Origin: Lasiodiplodia sp. COLG20 | Taxonomy: Eukaryota > Ascomycota > Dothideomycetes > Botryosphaeriales > Botryosphaeriaceae | Length of the DNA stretch: 64,000 bases | Assembly (NCBI GenBank): GCA_009801085.1 | Contig: VNWV01000001.1 | Location: 1,302,001 to 1,366,000 of the forward strand | Direction: 5' to 3' | Shown here: piece by piece, positions 1-9,867 of the stretch | Layout: the number at the start of each line of letters is the position of its first letter | Position numbering within the stretch: the stretch's first letter is position 1 | Notes under the pieces: generated by a model | What the model saw: only the letters and a program-made list of their open reading frames with translations | Told to the model about the DNA's origin: nothing | Databases searched by the model: none | Made by a program: the position numbers and the translations under genes

Positions 1-1391
1 TGCCTGACGAGAGACACGTCAAGCGCGGCTGGACAGAGCCTGAGACCAAGAAGGACTACAAGCGCAAGGAAAAGGACAAGAAAGAGAAGAAGCACAAGTC
101 GCAGCCTTCGAAATACACCGCGGATAAGGAGCTGTTGTTCAAAACAAAGCTGCCGCCGAATGCAGTTCCGACTGCGAAGTCCGACAAGGCGTTGGAGAAG
201 CCCAAGAAATCGAAGAAATCCTCACGCGATGTTGTCGTCCACGAATTCGCCAAAACAACAAAACACGCCAGCTTCTTGAAAAGTAGTCAGGTCTCGAAGG
301 ACGTCAAGACAGCTGCCGAATTTGTCGAAGGCAAGGGATGGGTCGACGAAGATGGCAATGTTGTGGAGCAGGAGTCTGAGTCGCAGCGAAGGCGGAGGGA
401 AGTCAAGGCGGAGGCGAAGCGGAAGCGTGCTGAGGAAAAAGCGGCCGCCGCTGCTGCTGCCGCTGCCGCCGCTGTTGCGGAAAAGGAAGTGAAGAAGTCC
501 AAGAGGAAGTCTGCCCTTGAGCGGGCAGAGGCTCTTGAGACGAAGCGGAAGACGGCGAAGGCGTCAGAGTCAACCGACGAATCGTCGGACATGGAGGAGG
601 ATGTCTCGGACGATCGTTCCTCGGTTGTCTCTACGAGTTCGTCCGACGTCAGCAGTAGCAGCGAAGAGGGATCTGAAGAATCATTTGCGTCCGAGGCTGA
701 ATCAGAAGTCGCACAAGACGAAGCCGAAGAATCTTCTTCGGAATCTGAGCCACAAGTAGCACACACCAAGGCAGCTGATCAGGTCAACATTCCTCGTGGA
801 AGCCCAGGCGGAGACGTGGAAATGACCGATTCCACAGGAAAATCCGGAGACGCCGACGAGAAGGAGGCGAAAGAAGTCCATCCTCTGGAAGCTCTGTTTA
901 AACGCCCCAGACTTCCGGAAGGAGGCACACCGACCAAGCTCACGCCCATTAATACTTCATTTAGCTTCTTTGGCGGTGGCGACGACGATGAAGAGGCGGT
1001 GGAAGAAGCAAATCCACCGCTCACGCCATACACGCGGCAAGACTTGCAAATTCGCGGCATGCGTAGCGCCGCACCTACGCCTGACACAGCGGCTATTGGC
1101 AAGAGATTCTGGCTAACCGCCGGCGAGGACGAGGAGGAAGAGGAGGAGGACGAGGAGGTGGAGGACAGCATGATGCAGGTTGATGCCAATTCGGTGCCTA
1201 TCGGGAGCAGGGGACCCGAGATTACCAGTGCACCGGCACAAGGCACAGAGGAGGCGGAGCAGAGCGAATTCGCGAAACATTTCTGGGAACACCGCGGCGA
1301 CTACAACAGAGCATGGAAAAAGCGCAGGAGAGAGGCAATGAAGGTACAGCGCCAGCGCGAGAACCGGCGATTGGGAAGGAAGGTCGTCTAG
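1..1391 (+). CDS. NOP8/NOL8-like nucleolar protein, C-terminal part (5' partial)
   Basis: The reading frame is open from the first full codon at position 3 and stops at 1391, so the N-terminus lies outside the window. What remains is highly charged and disordered: a Lys-rich start, a GWVDEDGNVVEQ segment, a long basic helix with an Ala run (about 450-480), Ser/Glu-rich acidic tracts, then a conserved-looking end with an FFGGGDDDEE motif, a PLTPYTRQD stretch, SAAPTPDTAA and a basic tail (FWEHRGDYNRAWKKRRRE). This tail resembles the C-terminus of fungal NOP8 proteins, nucleolar RRM proteins needed for 60S ribosome assembly; the RRM would be upstream and cannot be seen. The match is from memory of the family, so the name is moderate; that it is a real coding exon is nearly certain. 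The next gene downstream is on the same strand about 0.9 kb away. Confidence 0.6.
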   Translation, partial: PDERHVKRGWTEPETKKDYKRKEKDKKEKKHKSQPSKYTADKELLFKTKLPPNAVPTAKSDKALEKPKKSKKSSRDVVVHEFAKTTKHASFLKSSQVSKDVKTAAEFVEGKGWVDEDGNVVEQESESQRRRREVKAEAKRKRAEEKAAAAAAAAAAAVAEKEVKKSKRKSALERAEALETKRKTAKASESTDESSDMEEDVSDDRSSVVSTSSSDVSSSSEEGSEESFASEAESEVAQDEAEESSSESEPQVAHTKAADQVNIPRGSPGGDVEMTDSTGKSGDADEKEAKEVHPLEALFKRPRLPEGGTPTKLTPINTSFSFFGGGDDDEEAVEEANPPLTPYTRQDLQIRGMRSAAPTPDTAAIGKRFWLTAGEDEEEEEEDEEVEDSMMQVDANSVPIGSRGPEITSAPAQGTEEAEQSEFAKHFWEHRGDYNRAWKKRRREAMKVQRQRENRRLGRKVV

Positions 1392-2303
1392 ACATCTCAG
1401 ATAAAGAGGTGGAAGCATCGGGAGTGGACGCCGCTGCTGTGGAAGGTGAGCGCATCCCAGCGTGTGCTAAGCCCTTCCCGCCCGGTAATGCAGGGTTCAA
1501 GGATGCACACGGGGAGCCGCATGGCCGGTTTGCCGGGGAGCCAGGCAGTCCCTACAGGCATGAGCCCCATTTCGCAATGTCAATTGTTTGTGCCACCTAA
1601 ATTCTTTTCGCTCAGCTGCATATGTGCCCGTGTCTCAGTTTGACACGACTCGCAATCCTTCCAGCTGATACCGTGGCGCCTAAGCATTATGGAGAGTTTT
1701 ATTTGTTTTGTCACTTGCATTCAATGACAGCAGGCCGGGCAGCCCGGGGCAAGTGGACCTTGTTCTGCAGGTACAGCATGCGGGGAGAGAGGGGGGAAGG
1801 CAGGGATGCGGACAGTGGCGTGTGTGGATGCACCTCTGGGATTAAACTCCACGACGCTCGCACACCGTGGGCCAGATAGATCACTCCACCCATGGCCTCC
1901 ATCAACGACGATGACATACATCAGCAAGATCGAGATTTGCTTTTGAGATAGATTGCTTTTCGGTCACGGCGCTATAATGGTGGGTTGCGAACCTCATCAC
2001 GCTCGTGTCGTCCTCACCTTGTTGGCCTCCGTCTAGCCTGATTTCACCGTCCACCGGCACTGCCTCACCACGGGTCCTCGGCTGCTATCCTCGTAGGACA
2101 TCACTCACCGGCCGGTTCACCTTTGCATTCTTTCTATGTTCTTCCAACTTCAACTGTTGTTTTACCACACACTCGTTCACTGCCCTGGCTGAGCGTTTTG
2201 TCACTCTTGCTTACGCTACCCGGCAAACGCTCAAACCGCAGGTTCTCTACATTGGCTTCGACTGTATCGGGTCCACTCCACTACGCCATCACCCATTGGC
2301 GCC
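1392..2303. other. Intergenic region between NOP8-like gene and membrane protein gene
   Basis: No supported gene. Short open frames here have no recognisable protein character. The last few hundred bases are pyrimidine-rich and probably hold the promoter and 5' leader of the gene starting at 2304. Confidence 0.5.
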
Positions 2304-4298
2304 ATGTCACACGGCCGCCGCTCCTCCGCCTGTACGGCCTCCACCAACACCGTACCCCCGAAGATACTTGCGCTCAGGCGAAACCTGGATTCTCAAACAT
2401 ATTCTGCCTTCATCGAGGAAGCCGAGATCCTCGACTCATTCGCGACGATGGAGCCTCCTATCCGCTGTTCCTTCAGGGCGCCCTTCAAGCGCTTCTACTG
2501 CGCCATTGTCCTAGGACAGCTCTGCCTCCTCTCCACCGTCGTGGCGCTTGTCCTGACCATCGCCAACTACAATCGAGCCGACGAAGGCGATCGTACGAGC
2601 TATGTCATATGGCTCGTTTTATCCGCCTCGGCCACTTTCTCCTTCATGCTCTTGGCCTTCGTCTTCTGGCACCGGCGCCGCAAGCTTCACGTCATGCAGA
2701 ACCGGCTCCGGGCAATGCAACTCGATGCCCAGGCACACGGCTCGCAGAAGCGCCTCGAAACCGCATCGGCAGGAGTGCCGCAGCTGCGAGCAGAGACGGA
2801 CCATCGGCACAGCGTGTTGGCACAGCGCCACTTCGAAGTCGCTGAAGATTCGGTGCCTACAGGTATTGAACCAACGCGCAGGATGAGCATCGTCGCGGCC
2901 GGCCGTCGTCGCCAGATGAGCAGCGCCGCAGGCGAAGGCTGCGAGCTTTCTCTGTTCCAGACGCACCTCAGCAGCGGAAGCACCAAGGACGATGTCGCCG
3001 GTCAGAGCCCGCCGCCCACCTACATGAACCCGCTCCAGCGGCCTCTCCGGCGTGAGTCGACAACCACCCGCCTTTGGCAAGACGACCCGACGACGATGGA
3101 CCTCTTCAACGGCCTAGCTGGTGCAAACAGCAGCAACAAGAACCGGTCTTCCCCGTCCGCCATCCGCTCTCGTCCCTCCATCACGTCCAATTCGACCATC
3201 TCTCCCACGTCATCCCCGAGAAAGAGAGCGGCTACCATACGTTCTCGCTGTGATCCGCCAACACTTCTATCCTCTTCTGTCTCCAACGCTAACCGCAGCT
3301 CCACCGCCCTGCCTTCCACACGACAACAGCCTCAACCCGTCGACACCACCTCCTGCCGCACCCGCGCAGCCTCGACAGCGTCATCTTTATCCCCAGACTA
3401 CGGTGTCTTACTGCCATCCTTTCCACTACCACCCTCGCACGCACGTTTCAGCGACCCATCACTGCCCCTCAAACCTGAAGAAGAGGACATGAGTAGTATG
3501 ACGGTGATATGGAAGAGGGGGGAGGGTGCAGTGGACAACAGCAGTAGGCGAGAGGATGGGGAGAGACAGGACAGGCATGAGGATGACAGTGGTGCAACGA
3601 CACATAGCAGTGATACGCAAGGCGGGCCGGGAGCAGTGGCGGTCGATGGTGGCGCAAGAAGTAACAACGGCGGCGGCGGCGGCTTTCTCGAACCCCGGAG
3701 GTATGACACAACAGTCTCGGCTCGTACGAGGACGGCGGCGGCGGCGTCGGCAGCGGATGATGGCAGGAGAGACTCACACGTCGACGACATCGACCGAGAG
3801 GGCGATGACGAAGAGGGAGAACGGGAGGCGCACGGCGGTGGCGTAGACGACGGCAGCAAAGCATACGCCCACCGCCTCACGCTTCTTCAGACACAGCAGC
3901 AATCGGCCCCGCTCCTCCCGCCGAATGACCGTCCCTCGACGTGGTGTCCCTCTACGTGGTGCACATCGCCGCCGCCGCAGCAGCAGCACCGGCATCAACG
4001 CCGATCTCACACCATCCCCGCCGACCATTCCCGTTCCTCTTCCCCTTCCCTCTCCTTCCCGTCCCACACGGAGATGCACTACCAGCCCGGCAGCATCAGA
4101 AGCAGCACCGAGGAGCTGCTCATCCCTCATCACCCGCTGCAGTCTAGAAGCTATTCGAACAGCAGTGGCGGTGGGGACAATGGCGATGGGGACAGGAAAC
4201 CCAAGAACACGAGTTCGGAAGCGGGTGGAGCATTGACAGCGCCGAGAATGCGTGGAAGAAGCGCGAGCGGATCGCGGTTTATAGAGGAGATGGGGTAG
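2304..4298 (+). CDS. Two-helix membrane protein with long disordered Ser/Thr-rich tail, function unknown
   Basis: A single uninterrupted exon of 664 codons, starting at an ATG in a reasonable context. Two hydrophobic helices sit close together at about residues 65-88 and 100-122, joined by a short polar loop (NRADEGDRTS), followed by a basic HRRRK patch. The remaining 530 or so residues are low-complexity: rich in Ser, Pro, Arg and Gln, with clusters of SSPT and SRSSS type, an acidic block near residues 490-520 and a repeated STWC pair near residue 550. This arrangement suggests a hairpin-anchored protein with a large disordered cytoplasmic regulatory region that could be heavily phosphorylated; that is inference. 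I do not recognise a named family. The frame stays open for 2 kb and the helices are well formed, so I treat it as real. Confidence 0.7.
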   Translation: MSHGRRSSACTASTNTVPPKILALRRNLDSQTYSAFIEEAEILDSFATMEPPIRCSFRAPFKRFYCAIVLGQLCLLSTVVALVLTIANYNRADEGDRTSYVIWLVLSASATFSFMLLAFVFWHRRRKLHVMQNRLRAMQLDAQAHGSQKRLETASAGVPQLRAETDHRHSVLAQRHFEVAEDSVPTGIEPTRRMSIVAAGRRRQMSSAAGEGCELSLFQTHLSSGSTKDDVAGQSPPPTYMNPLQRPLRRESTTTRLWQDDPTTMDLFNGLAGANSSNKNRSSPSAIRSRPSITSNSTISPTSSPRKRAATIRSRCDPPTLLSSSVSNANRSSTALPSTRQQPQPVDTTSCRTRAASTASSLSPDYGVLLPSFPLPPSHARFSDPSLPLKPEEEDMSSMTVIWKRGEGAVDNSSRREDGERQDRHEDDSGATTHSSDTQGGPGAVAVDGGARSNNGGGGGFLEPRRYDTTVSARTRTAAAASAADDGRRDSHVDDIDREGDDEEGEREAHGGGVDDGSKAYAHRLTLLQTQQQSAPLLPPNDRPSTWCPSTWCTSPPPQQQHRHQRRSHTIPADHSRSSSPSLSFPSHTEMHYQPGSIRSSTEELLIPHHPLQSRSYSNSSGGGDNGDGDRKPKNTSSEAGGALTAPRMRGRSASGSRFIEEMG

Positions 4299-4334
4299 AT
4301 TTGTCGGATGGGGAGGTGTCGATGAGCAAGCAAA

Positions 4335-4355
4335 AGAGAGAGAGAGAGAGAGAGA
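4335..4355. repeat. AG dinucleotide microsatellite
   Basis: An uninterrupted AG run just after the stop codon of the two-helix protein, inside its likely 3' UTR. Confidence 0.8.
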
Positions 4356-5106
4356 TCGGAATAACGAAGACGGGACATTCTTTATTGACATAACGAAGTA
4401 TGCTAGATGACGGTCAAATGCGGCGGCTATTTTGCCTTTTCTTTTTTTTTTCTTTGGGCGTACTGGATGGTAATGAGAATATATAATGAGAGACGAGATG
4501 GTGAGAGCAAGCAATGTGAAGAACTAACGAGGGCGGGGGAGGTGTTATTAGCCAAGATAGAATTTGACACCCTCGCAAAAGGCTGGATGTAATAATTGAA
4601 AATTGTACAAACACTTAGGATCCAATTGTTCATGCAGTTAGTATGGAACGTCTCTGATGAGACTGGATGGGGGAGGCCAAATTCTTTCATGAATCAGAAT
4701 GGGAAGACTATTATACACATGTTTCAAAGTTCTTGTGAAGTAAGTTCTTGTAAAGTTCTTGCGAAGGTCGTTCTAGAAGGAATCTAGTTCTGTCCATTAC
4801 CGTGGTTCTAAAAGGGGCATGAATTGGTTCAATGATATATTGAGCCGTGGGTATGTGAATAGGCGGGGCTGAAGCTAGGTCAACCGGGGGGAGACAAATG
4901 ACGCTCTGAGCCGCAGTTTCTATGTAGACTGCACGTTCTAGAATCACGCTCAGGGACTCGCCAAGAAATACTGACGGAAGTCTATCAAGGAGTTAGTGCC
5001 GACAAGGCTAGCACACATGCCATGATTTCCATGACCTCGGATTCATGTCAAAGTGCGTTTCTTTGTATTATTACTTGTACAAGAGCGCATACCTTTGTCT
5101 GCTTAG

Positions 5107-5123
5107 CTCGCTCGCTCGCTCGC
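5107..5123. repeat. CTCG tetranucleotide microsatellite
   Basis: Four consecutive CTCG units followed by degenerate CTTG/CTCG copies, in the intergenic stretch downstream of ARL1. Confidence 0.75.
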
Positions 5124-5537
5124 TTGCTCGGTAGTCTACTTGTTTAGTCGTAACGAAGACGCATGCTTCTTCTTGGTCCGGACCATGTTCTATGAGAAAG
5201 GAAAGGAGAATAATTTTAGTAAGAACATGTCCATGAATCGAAGAAACTGGCCAATTCCCACGCATGGAAGGCATATCATATCTCCAGAACCGCGTACCAA
5301 CTCACGACCAGGACACGGAGAACGCACATGGTTCCACCCAGTCCTTGCAGTAGACACTATAATGACGCCAAAAACTCCTTCATGCGGGTATTAAAAACAG
5401 TACTTTATGTGATAATTGTGCGTACGGTTTTCGAAGAACCGAATTTGACGGGTTCCGCGGGTTGCGGGACAAAGTCAGGGTCGAATCGCTTCGCCTCGTC
5501 TGCGGAGGTTCAATTTTAAAGGAAGTATGTGCCACGT

Positions 5538-6450
5538 CTATGCATTGTCTGCCTGGATCGTCGTCTGCAAGACCCGAATCTGTTAGCCGCTTGCAATGCT
5601 GCAGCATGCGCCCTCGGATGAAGCCAAGACTCACCGTCAACCAGTCCATGCCCTCATCCACACCCCGGCCATCAATAGCCGAGCAAGCCACTATGCTCCA
5701 ATTGCGATCCCTCAGCTCGGCGAGCTTGAGGGCCTCGGAGATCTCACCGGCACCCTTGGCGCCAGGCTGGTCCTGCTTGTTGGCAAAGACAAGGAGGGCG
5801 GCGTCGCGCAGTTCCTCCTCGCTGAGCATGGCGGCCAGCTCCTCGGCAGCGGTGCCTAACCGGTCGATATCGGTCGAGTCGATGACGAAGATGACAGCGG
5901 CAGTGTTGCTGTAGTAGCACCGCCAGTACTGCAGGCGCCGAGGCAGAGATGATGTCAGCGTGCGCAGCTCAGCGGTGCGGGACAGGGTTTGGAAGACGGG
6001 GTTTCGGGGGAGAAGGGGTGCGACTGCGCGTACCGGGCGGATCGACGTCTGGCCTCCTAGGTCCTGTAGAAAAGTAGATCGTTAGCGGGACGTGGTGTGG
6101 AGCTGAGGATGCGGGGGCGAAGACGTACCCAGACATTGAGGTTTAGGTTCTTATACGTGACGGACTCGACGTTGAAGCCGATGGTCGGAATCGTCGTGAC
6201 TACTTCGCCAATCTGCACTCAAGACGCCGTGTGAGCGAGCTTTGCGGACATCTCCTTTTCACTTCTTGATAGGCTCCGCACCTTCAACCGGTAGAGAAGA
6301 GTAGTCTTGCCAGCATTGTCCTGTGCGCTCTGCGTTAGCTGCGCTGAAGCCTGCAGCCTGTGGCGGCGGGCGTACCAGGCCGAGAATTAGGATGCGGATC
6401 TCCTTCTTCGCCCAGACGAGCGACGTCAACCGTGATACCCAGCCACCCAT
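5538..6450 (-). CDS. ARL1: ADP-ribosylation factor-like GTPase ARL1
   Basis: Six exons: 6376-6450, 6282-6320, 6129-6212, 6034-6063, 5635-5928 and 5538-5564. Every intron has GT and AG ends and the join keeps frame, giving 182 residues, the usual ARF/ARL size. The product starts MGGWVSRL with Gly2, the normal N-myristoylation position. It carries the P-loop (GLDNAGKT, spliced across exons 1 and 2), switch I ([11 protein letters not shown]), switch II ([13 protein letters not shown], three exons), the NKQD guanine motif and the CSA motif (ACSAIDGRG). The [11 protein letters not shown] ending is typical of ARL1, a Golgi small GTPase that recruits GRIP-domain golgins. The last exon adds only eight residues (TIQADNA end). 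The 30-base exon 4 is easily missed by gene finders. Confidence 0.93.
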
Positions 6451-7011
6451 GATGTTGTGGAATGCGAGCTGTGAACGGGAAAAAGTTTCGAGGGAGGGAT
6501 GTAGCTATGGCGTCAGGGTCGCAGCGGCCGGGGAGGGCGGGCGATTGCTAAGCGGGAGACGTCGACGGCAGGGGATTTTGCGAGGGCGCTGCGGCGGGGT
6601 CTCGAGACGTGTTGGGTGGTGCGGGAAGCGGTCGTTTCGGGAGCGCGCTTTAGGAGGCAAGCTTGTTAAATGAGGATGGTGGAGGACTCTGGGCGAATGG
6701 TTGCTTTGCTGGCTTTTGCCTTATGTTGCTGCAAGTCGGAGAGGCCGCGGTCCGAGCTCGAGCCCTAGCGGACATGGGGCGCACGGCGAGTCCGCCGAAA
6801 GCCCAGACTACAAGGCCCGCCGCTGCGCTTCCCGGATGCGTTTGTCCACCGAGCAATCAAATCTAGCCTGCCCTGCGCCTCCCGCCCTGAATAAAGCCGA
6901 ACAAAATAAGCATTCGCGCCCACCTTCCCAGCCCAGCTCGCGCTATGCATTTACGTACAGACCTCTATCCAACCCGTTGCTTATCACTTTCCCTACGCGG
7001 CAAGCCGTCTC
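6451..7011. other. Region between ARL1 start and the amidase gene 3' end
   Basis: Upstream region of ARL1 (minus strand) running into the 3' flank of the next minus-strand gene. Open frames on the plus strand here are not protein-like. No further gene is seen. Confidence 0.45.
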
Positions 7012-9350
7012 CTATTCCGTATTCATCTCTTCTACCAGCGTCGGTGTCTCGTCGCGACTGCGCTTCCTGCTCATGTTGCTGCCACCAACGGTGCTGTATT
7101 TGTCGTGCCTTTCGTTCTCCGCCGCCGACGGGTCCAATGACTGCTCGAATCGCCTTGCGACCTCTAGTAGCTCGGCATCCATGCGGCTGCCGCCCATGAA
7201 TTGCACCCCGAAGGGTAGCCGACCTTCGTTGCCCTCGGTCCCAAGCAATTCGTCAAGTGGATATAGGCCCGCGGGTACAGATACAGCACAGAGATCGAGC
7301 ACGTTCGCGGCGTGCGTGTACTCGCCGAGCGCACTGTTCTTCTTAACAGGGTCTGCTTGCACCTCTTCGATCGTCCAATGCGCTGGAGCGGTCGGGGTGA
7401 CGATGACGTCGACGCCGTTGGCCCCGGCACTAAGTGTCTCCTCTGCCTGCCGCGTATACAGAGCTTTGGCCTGGAGGTCTCGATAAGCTTGGACGGCCGT
7501 GCTTTGCCGCGCCACAGCCCCGTCAAAAACCTCCACTACGACCGGGTGGAGGTAGTTTCTGTTCTTCTCGAGCCAATCATCTGGATGGTTTGCAAGCCGC
7601 TCCATGACCAATGTTCCGTCATACAGCAGCTTCCCAGCCTTTTCAAACGGCGTCCAGTCTATCGGTTTCAAAACTCCGCCGATGCTGACAAGTTTCCTAA
7701 TGACGTGGTTGAAGATTTTGCGGTACAGCGGGTGGCACGCGTCCAGGGCTTCAGGTGGTGGGATACCAAAGCGGAATGTCTGTCGCTGGGGACCGACTGC
7801 ATTGATGTGCCGTTCAAGCGCATTGGGCGGCTTGGAATACCGGTCCGCGCCATCATACCCTTCGATCACCTGCCACACCATGCGAGCTTCGCCTATGTTG
7901 CGAGCTAGGACCGCTATGCAATCCAGAGAGGCGCATGCAGGAGTGATGCCGCGCATGGACACAAGACCTCGGGTAGGCTTGAACCCAACCACATCGTTGA
8001 ACGCTGCCGGGATGCGTCCGGATCCTGCCGTGTCTGTCCCAATGGAGAACGATACAAGCCCTGCGCCTACGCTGACAGCGCTGCCGCTGCTCGATCCTCC
8101 GGCAATATAGCCTCTATGCATCGTAGAATGCGGGGTTCCTTCCGGACTGCGGCAACCAGTCATGCCCGTACCTAGTTGGTCCATGTTCGTCTTCCCTATG
8201 AAGATACCACCATTGGCTATAATCTTCTCGTACACTGGTGCAGATTCTGACGCCATATGTGTAAGCGGCGGGCATGCAGTGGTGGTCTGGTAGCCTGCAA
8301 TGTCGATCGAGTCTTTGACACTGAAAGGAACGCCGAAAAGAGGCGGTCTTTCCCGGGGATTTGGCCATTTCTCTTGCACTGCTCTCGCCGCTTCAAGAAC
8401 AGCCTCTCGGCTCTCCAGGTGAATCCATACGGCAGGGTCGTTTCCCTTGTAAACCTCAATCTTGCGGTAAAGAGAATCCATGATTGTTTCAGGAGACACG
8501 CCAGACCTGTAGGCAGCCTGTAACCGGCGAATACGCATGTCTCCGTTCTGCCGATACCGCTCATCCTGTGAAATTCGCGCTTCTGCCAGAGGGGCCAAGG
8601 CCTTGACGACACGTTCAAGCTTGGAAACAAAGCCAAACAGACCTCCATCAACATGGATCACGTCCAAGCTTCCCCGTCGGAACTTGTCGTCATTGTATCC
8701 AGCAGTACAGTCTGAAATGACACCTGTACTTCGTTAGCATGATAACCGTCCATCCAACATGGAGGTGAGCTCTCACAGCACTCGAGGCCTCTATCACTAG
8801 CCTCACGGATAGTAGAGGACAAGCAGCATTCAGTACTTACACCCGCTACAAGGACGTGGGTGATAGCGCGTGCCTTGAGCTTGTGAAGCAGCTCGGTGTT
8901 CCAGAAGGCGCCTTTGCCAGGCTTATCTATCACGACCTCACCAGGAAGAGGACGAAGCTCGTCAATGATGTCATGGCCGTATTCGCCGCGCACGAGATAC
9001 CTGCCCATTGCGCCCCTTTCCCCCACCGTGAGCCCAGCGTTGCCATGGGCGGGTGCTTGGCGGGCCAGAGTAATCGACGGGCAGTCAGACAGGTCCGGCT
9101 CGTAGCCCACTCGCGTGTGGAAGATGGGCAGGCGGGCTTCGCGGCAGGAATCCAGCAACCGCATGACAGGGCGGACGCAATCCTGGACTGCGGATAGGTT
9201 TGCGCCCACGCGGTGAGAAAAGCCGCCTTCGACGAGAAAGTCGCGCTGCATGTCAATGACGAGCAGGGCCGTGTGGCGAAAAGGAAAACTGAAGGGGAAT
9301 GGCTTGGCATCGACGACCAGCTGCGATAGCCCGGAGCTAGTGGACGCCAT
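7012..9350 (-). CDS. Two-domain hydrolase: isochorismatase-fold (biuret hydrolase-like) fused to allophanate hydrolase-type amidase
   Basis: Two exons, 8777-9350 and 7012-8723, joined over a 53-base intron with a GTGAGA donor and a TACAG acceptor; the join keeps frame and gives 761 residues. The splice restores the isochorismatase-family segment GLECCVISDCTAGY, which neither exon encodes alone. N-terminal domain (about 25-225): cysteine hydrolase fold with catalytic Asp33 (VIDMQRDF), a Lys in DKPGKGAF (Lys143) and Cys176 in GVSTECCL, as in biuret hydrolase and related amidohydrolases. C-terminal domain (about 250-740): amidase signature enzyme with Lys328 (PFSVKDS), the Ser cluster of GGSSSGSA and nucleophile Ser426 in TDTAGSGR; GRIPAAFNDVVGFKPTRG is typical of allophanate hydrolases. 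The extra C-terminal domain of long AtzF-type enzymes appears absent. Predicted chemistry: biuret to allophanate, then to ammonia and CO2. The substrate is inference. The promoter side faces ARP8. Confidence 0.85.
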
Positions 9351-9867
9351 GGTGGTGGTGTTTTGCGGAAGGAGGGGGGCGGAGGTTTGCCGTGGACGGG
9401 AAGCGAAGAAAAGCGAAAGTTTATGGAGAAGGATTCAGGTTAAAAAAGAGTGTTATTAGGGGCCGTGAGGCGTTGAAACGGGTCGTGGGTTTTTCATTTC
9501 TCATAGGCCCCAATCAAGCCCTGTCGGCGGCCCACTGCCGGAATTGCTTTCCAAGGTATTTGCGGCGCAAGGATGAGGAGAGCCGAGCGCCGCCCATTTC
9601 GACTTGTGAGAAGGCGTGACGGCCGTGGGCACGAGCCGTGATGCGAATGGAGAGTTGGTTGCGGAGTTGTTCCGTCGTGACTCCGCGCTGCTGGGTCCAT
9701 GGCCTGAAGACCGCCGCACTGCCAGGCACGGGCCATCACTCGCTTCTAGGCCTAGCTACCTCGAGCTTGCATCTCATCCCCAGCCCGCCGACGCCTCAAC
9801 ACCACCGCATCCGCGCGCGAATATCTCCCTACCAGAGCTGTCACGGTCGCGAACCCACCTACCCACC
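9351..9867. promoter_or_regulatory. Divergent intergenic region between the two-domain hydrolase and ARP8
   Basis: About 520 bases separate the two start codons, so both promoters must lie here. I looked for paired HGATAR sites, which would suggest AreA nitrogen control of the hydrolase, and found only a single AGATAT near 9825. No clear TATA box is visible. Confidence 0.5.

Larger units (their letters stand above)
4299..5537. other. Intergenic region, convergent 3' ends
   Basis: Lies between the 3' ends of the two-helix protein (plus) and ARL1 (minus). It holds an AG dinucleotide run (4335-4355), three near-direct repeats of AGTTCTTG around 4729-4762 and a CTCG microsatellite (5107-5123). 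No gene is supported. Confidence 0.5.

Noticed and set aside
8658..9350. Isochorismatase-like protein as an independent gene ending at 8658
   Set aside because: Its last 38 residues come from reading into an intron. Splicing at 8776/8724 restores the conserved end of the fold and joins the amidase in frame.
9351..9867. Nitrogen-control GATA sites ahead of the two-domain hydrolase
   Set aside because: Only one AGATAT was found and no HGATAR pair, so AreA control cannot be claimed from sequence.
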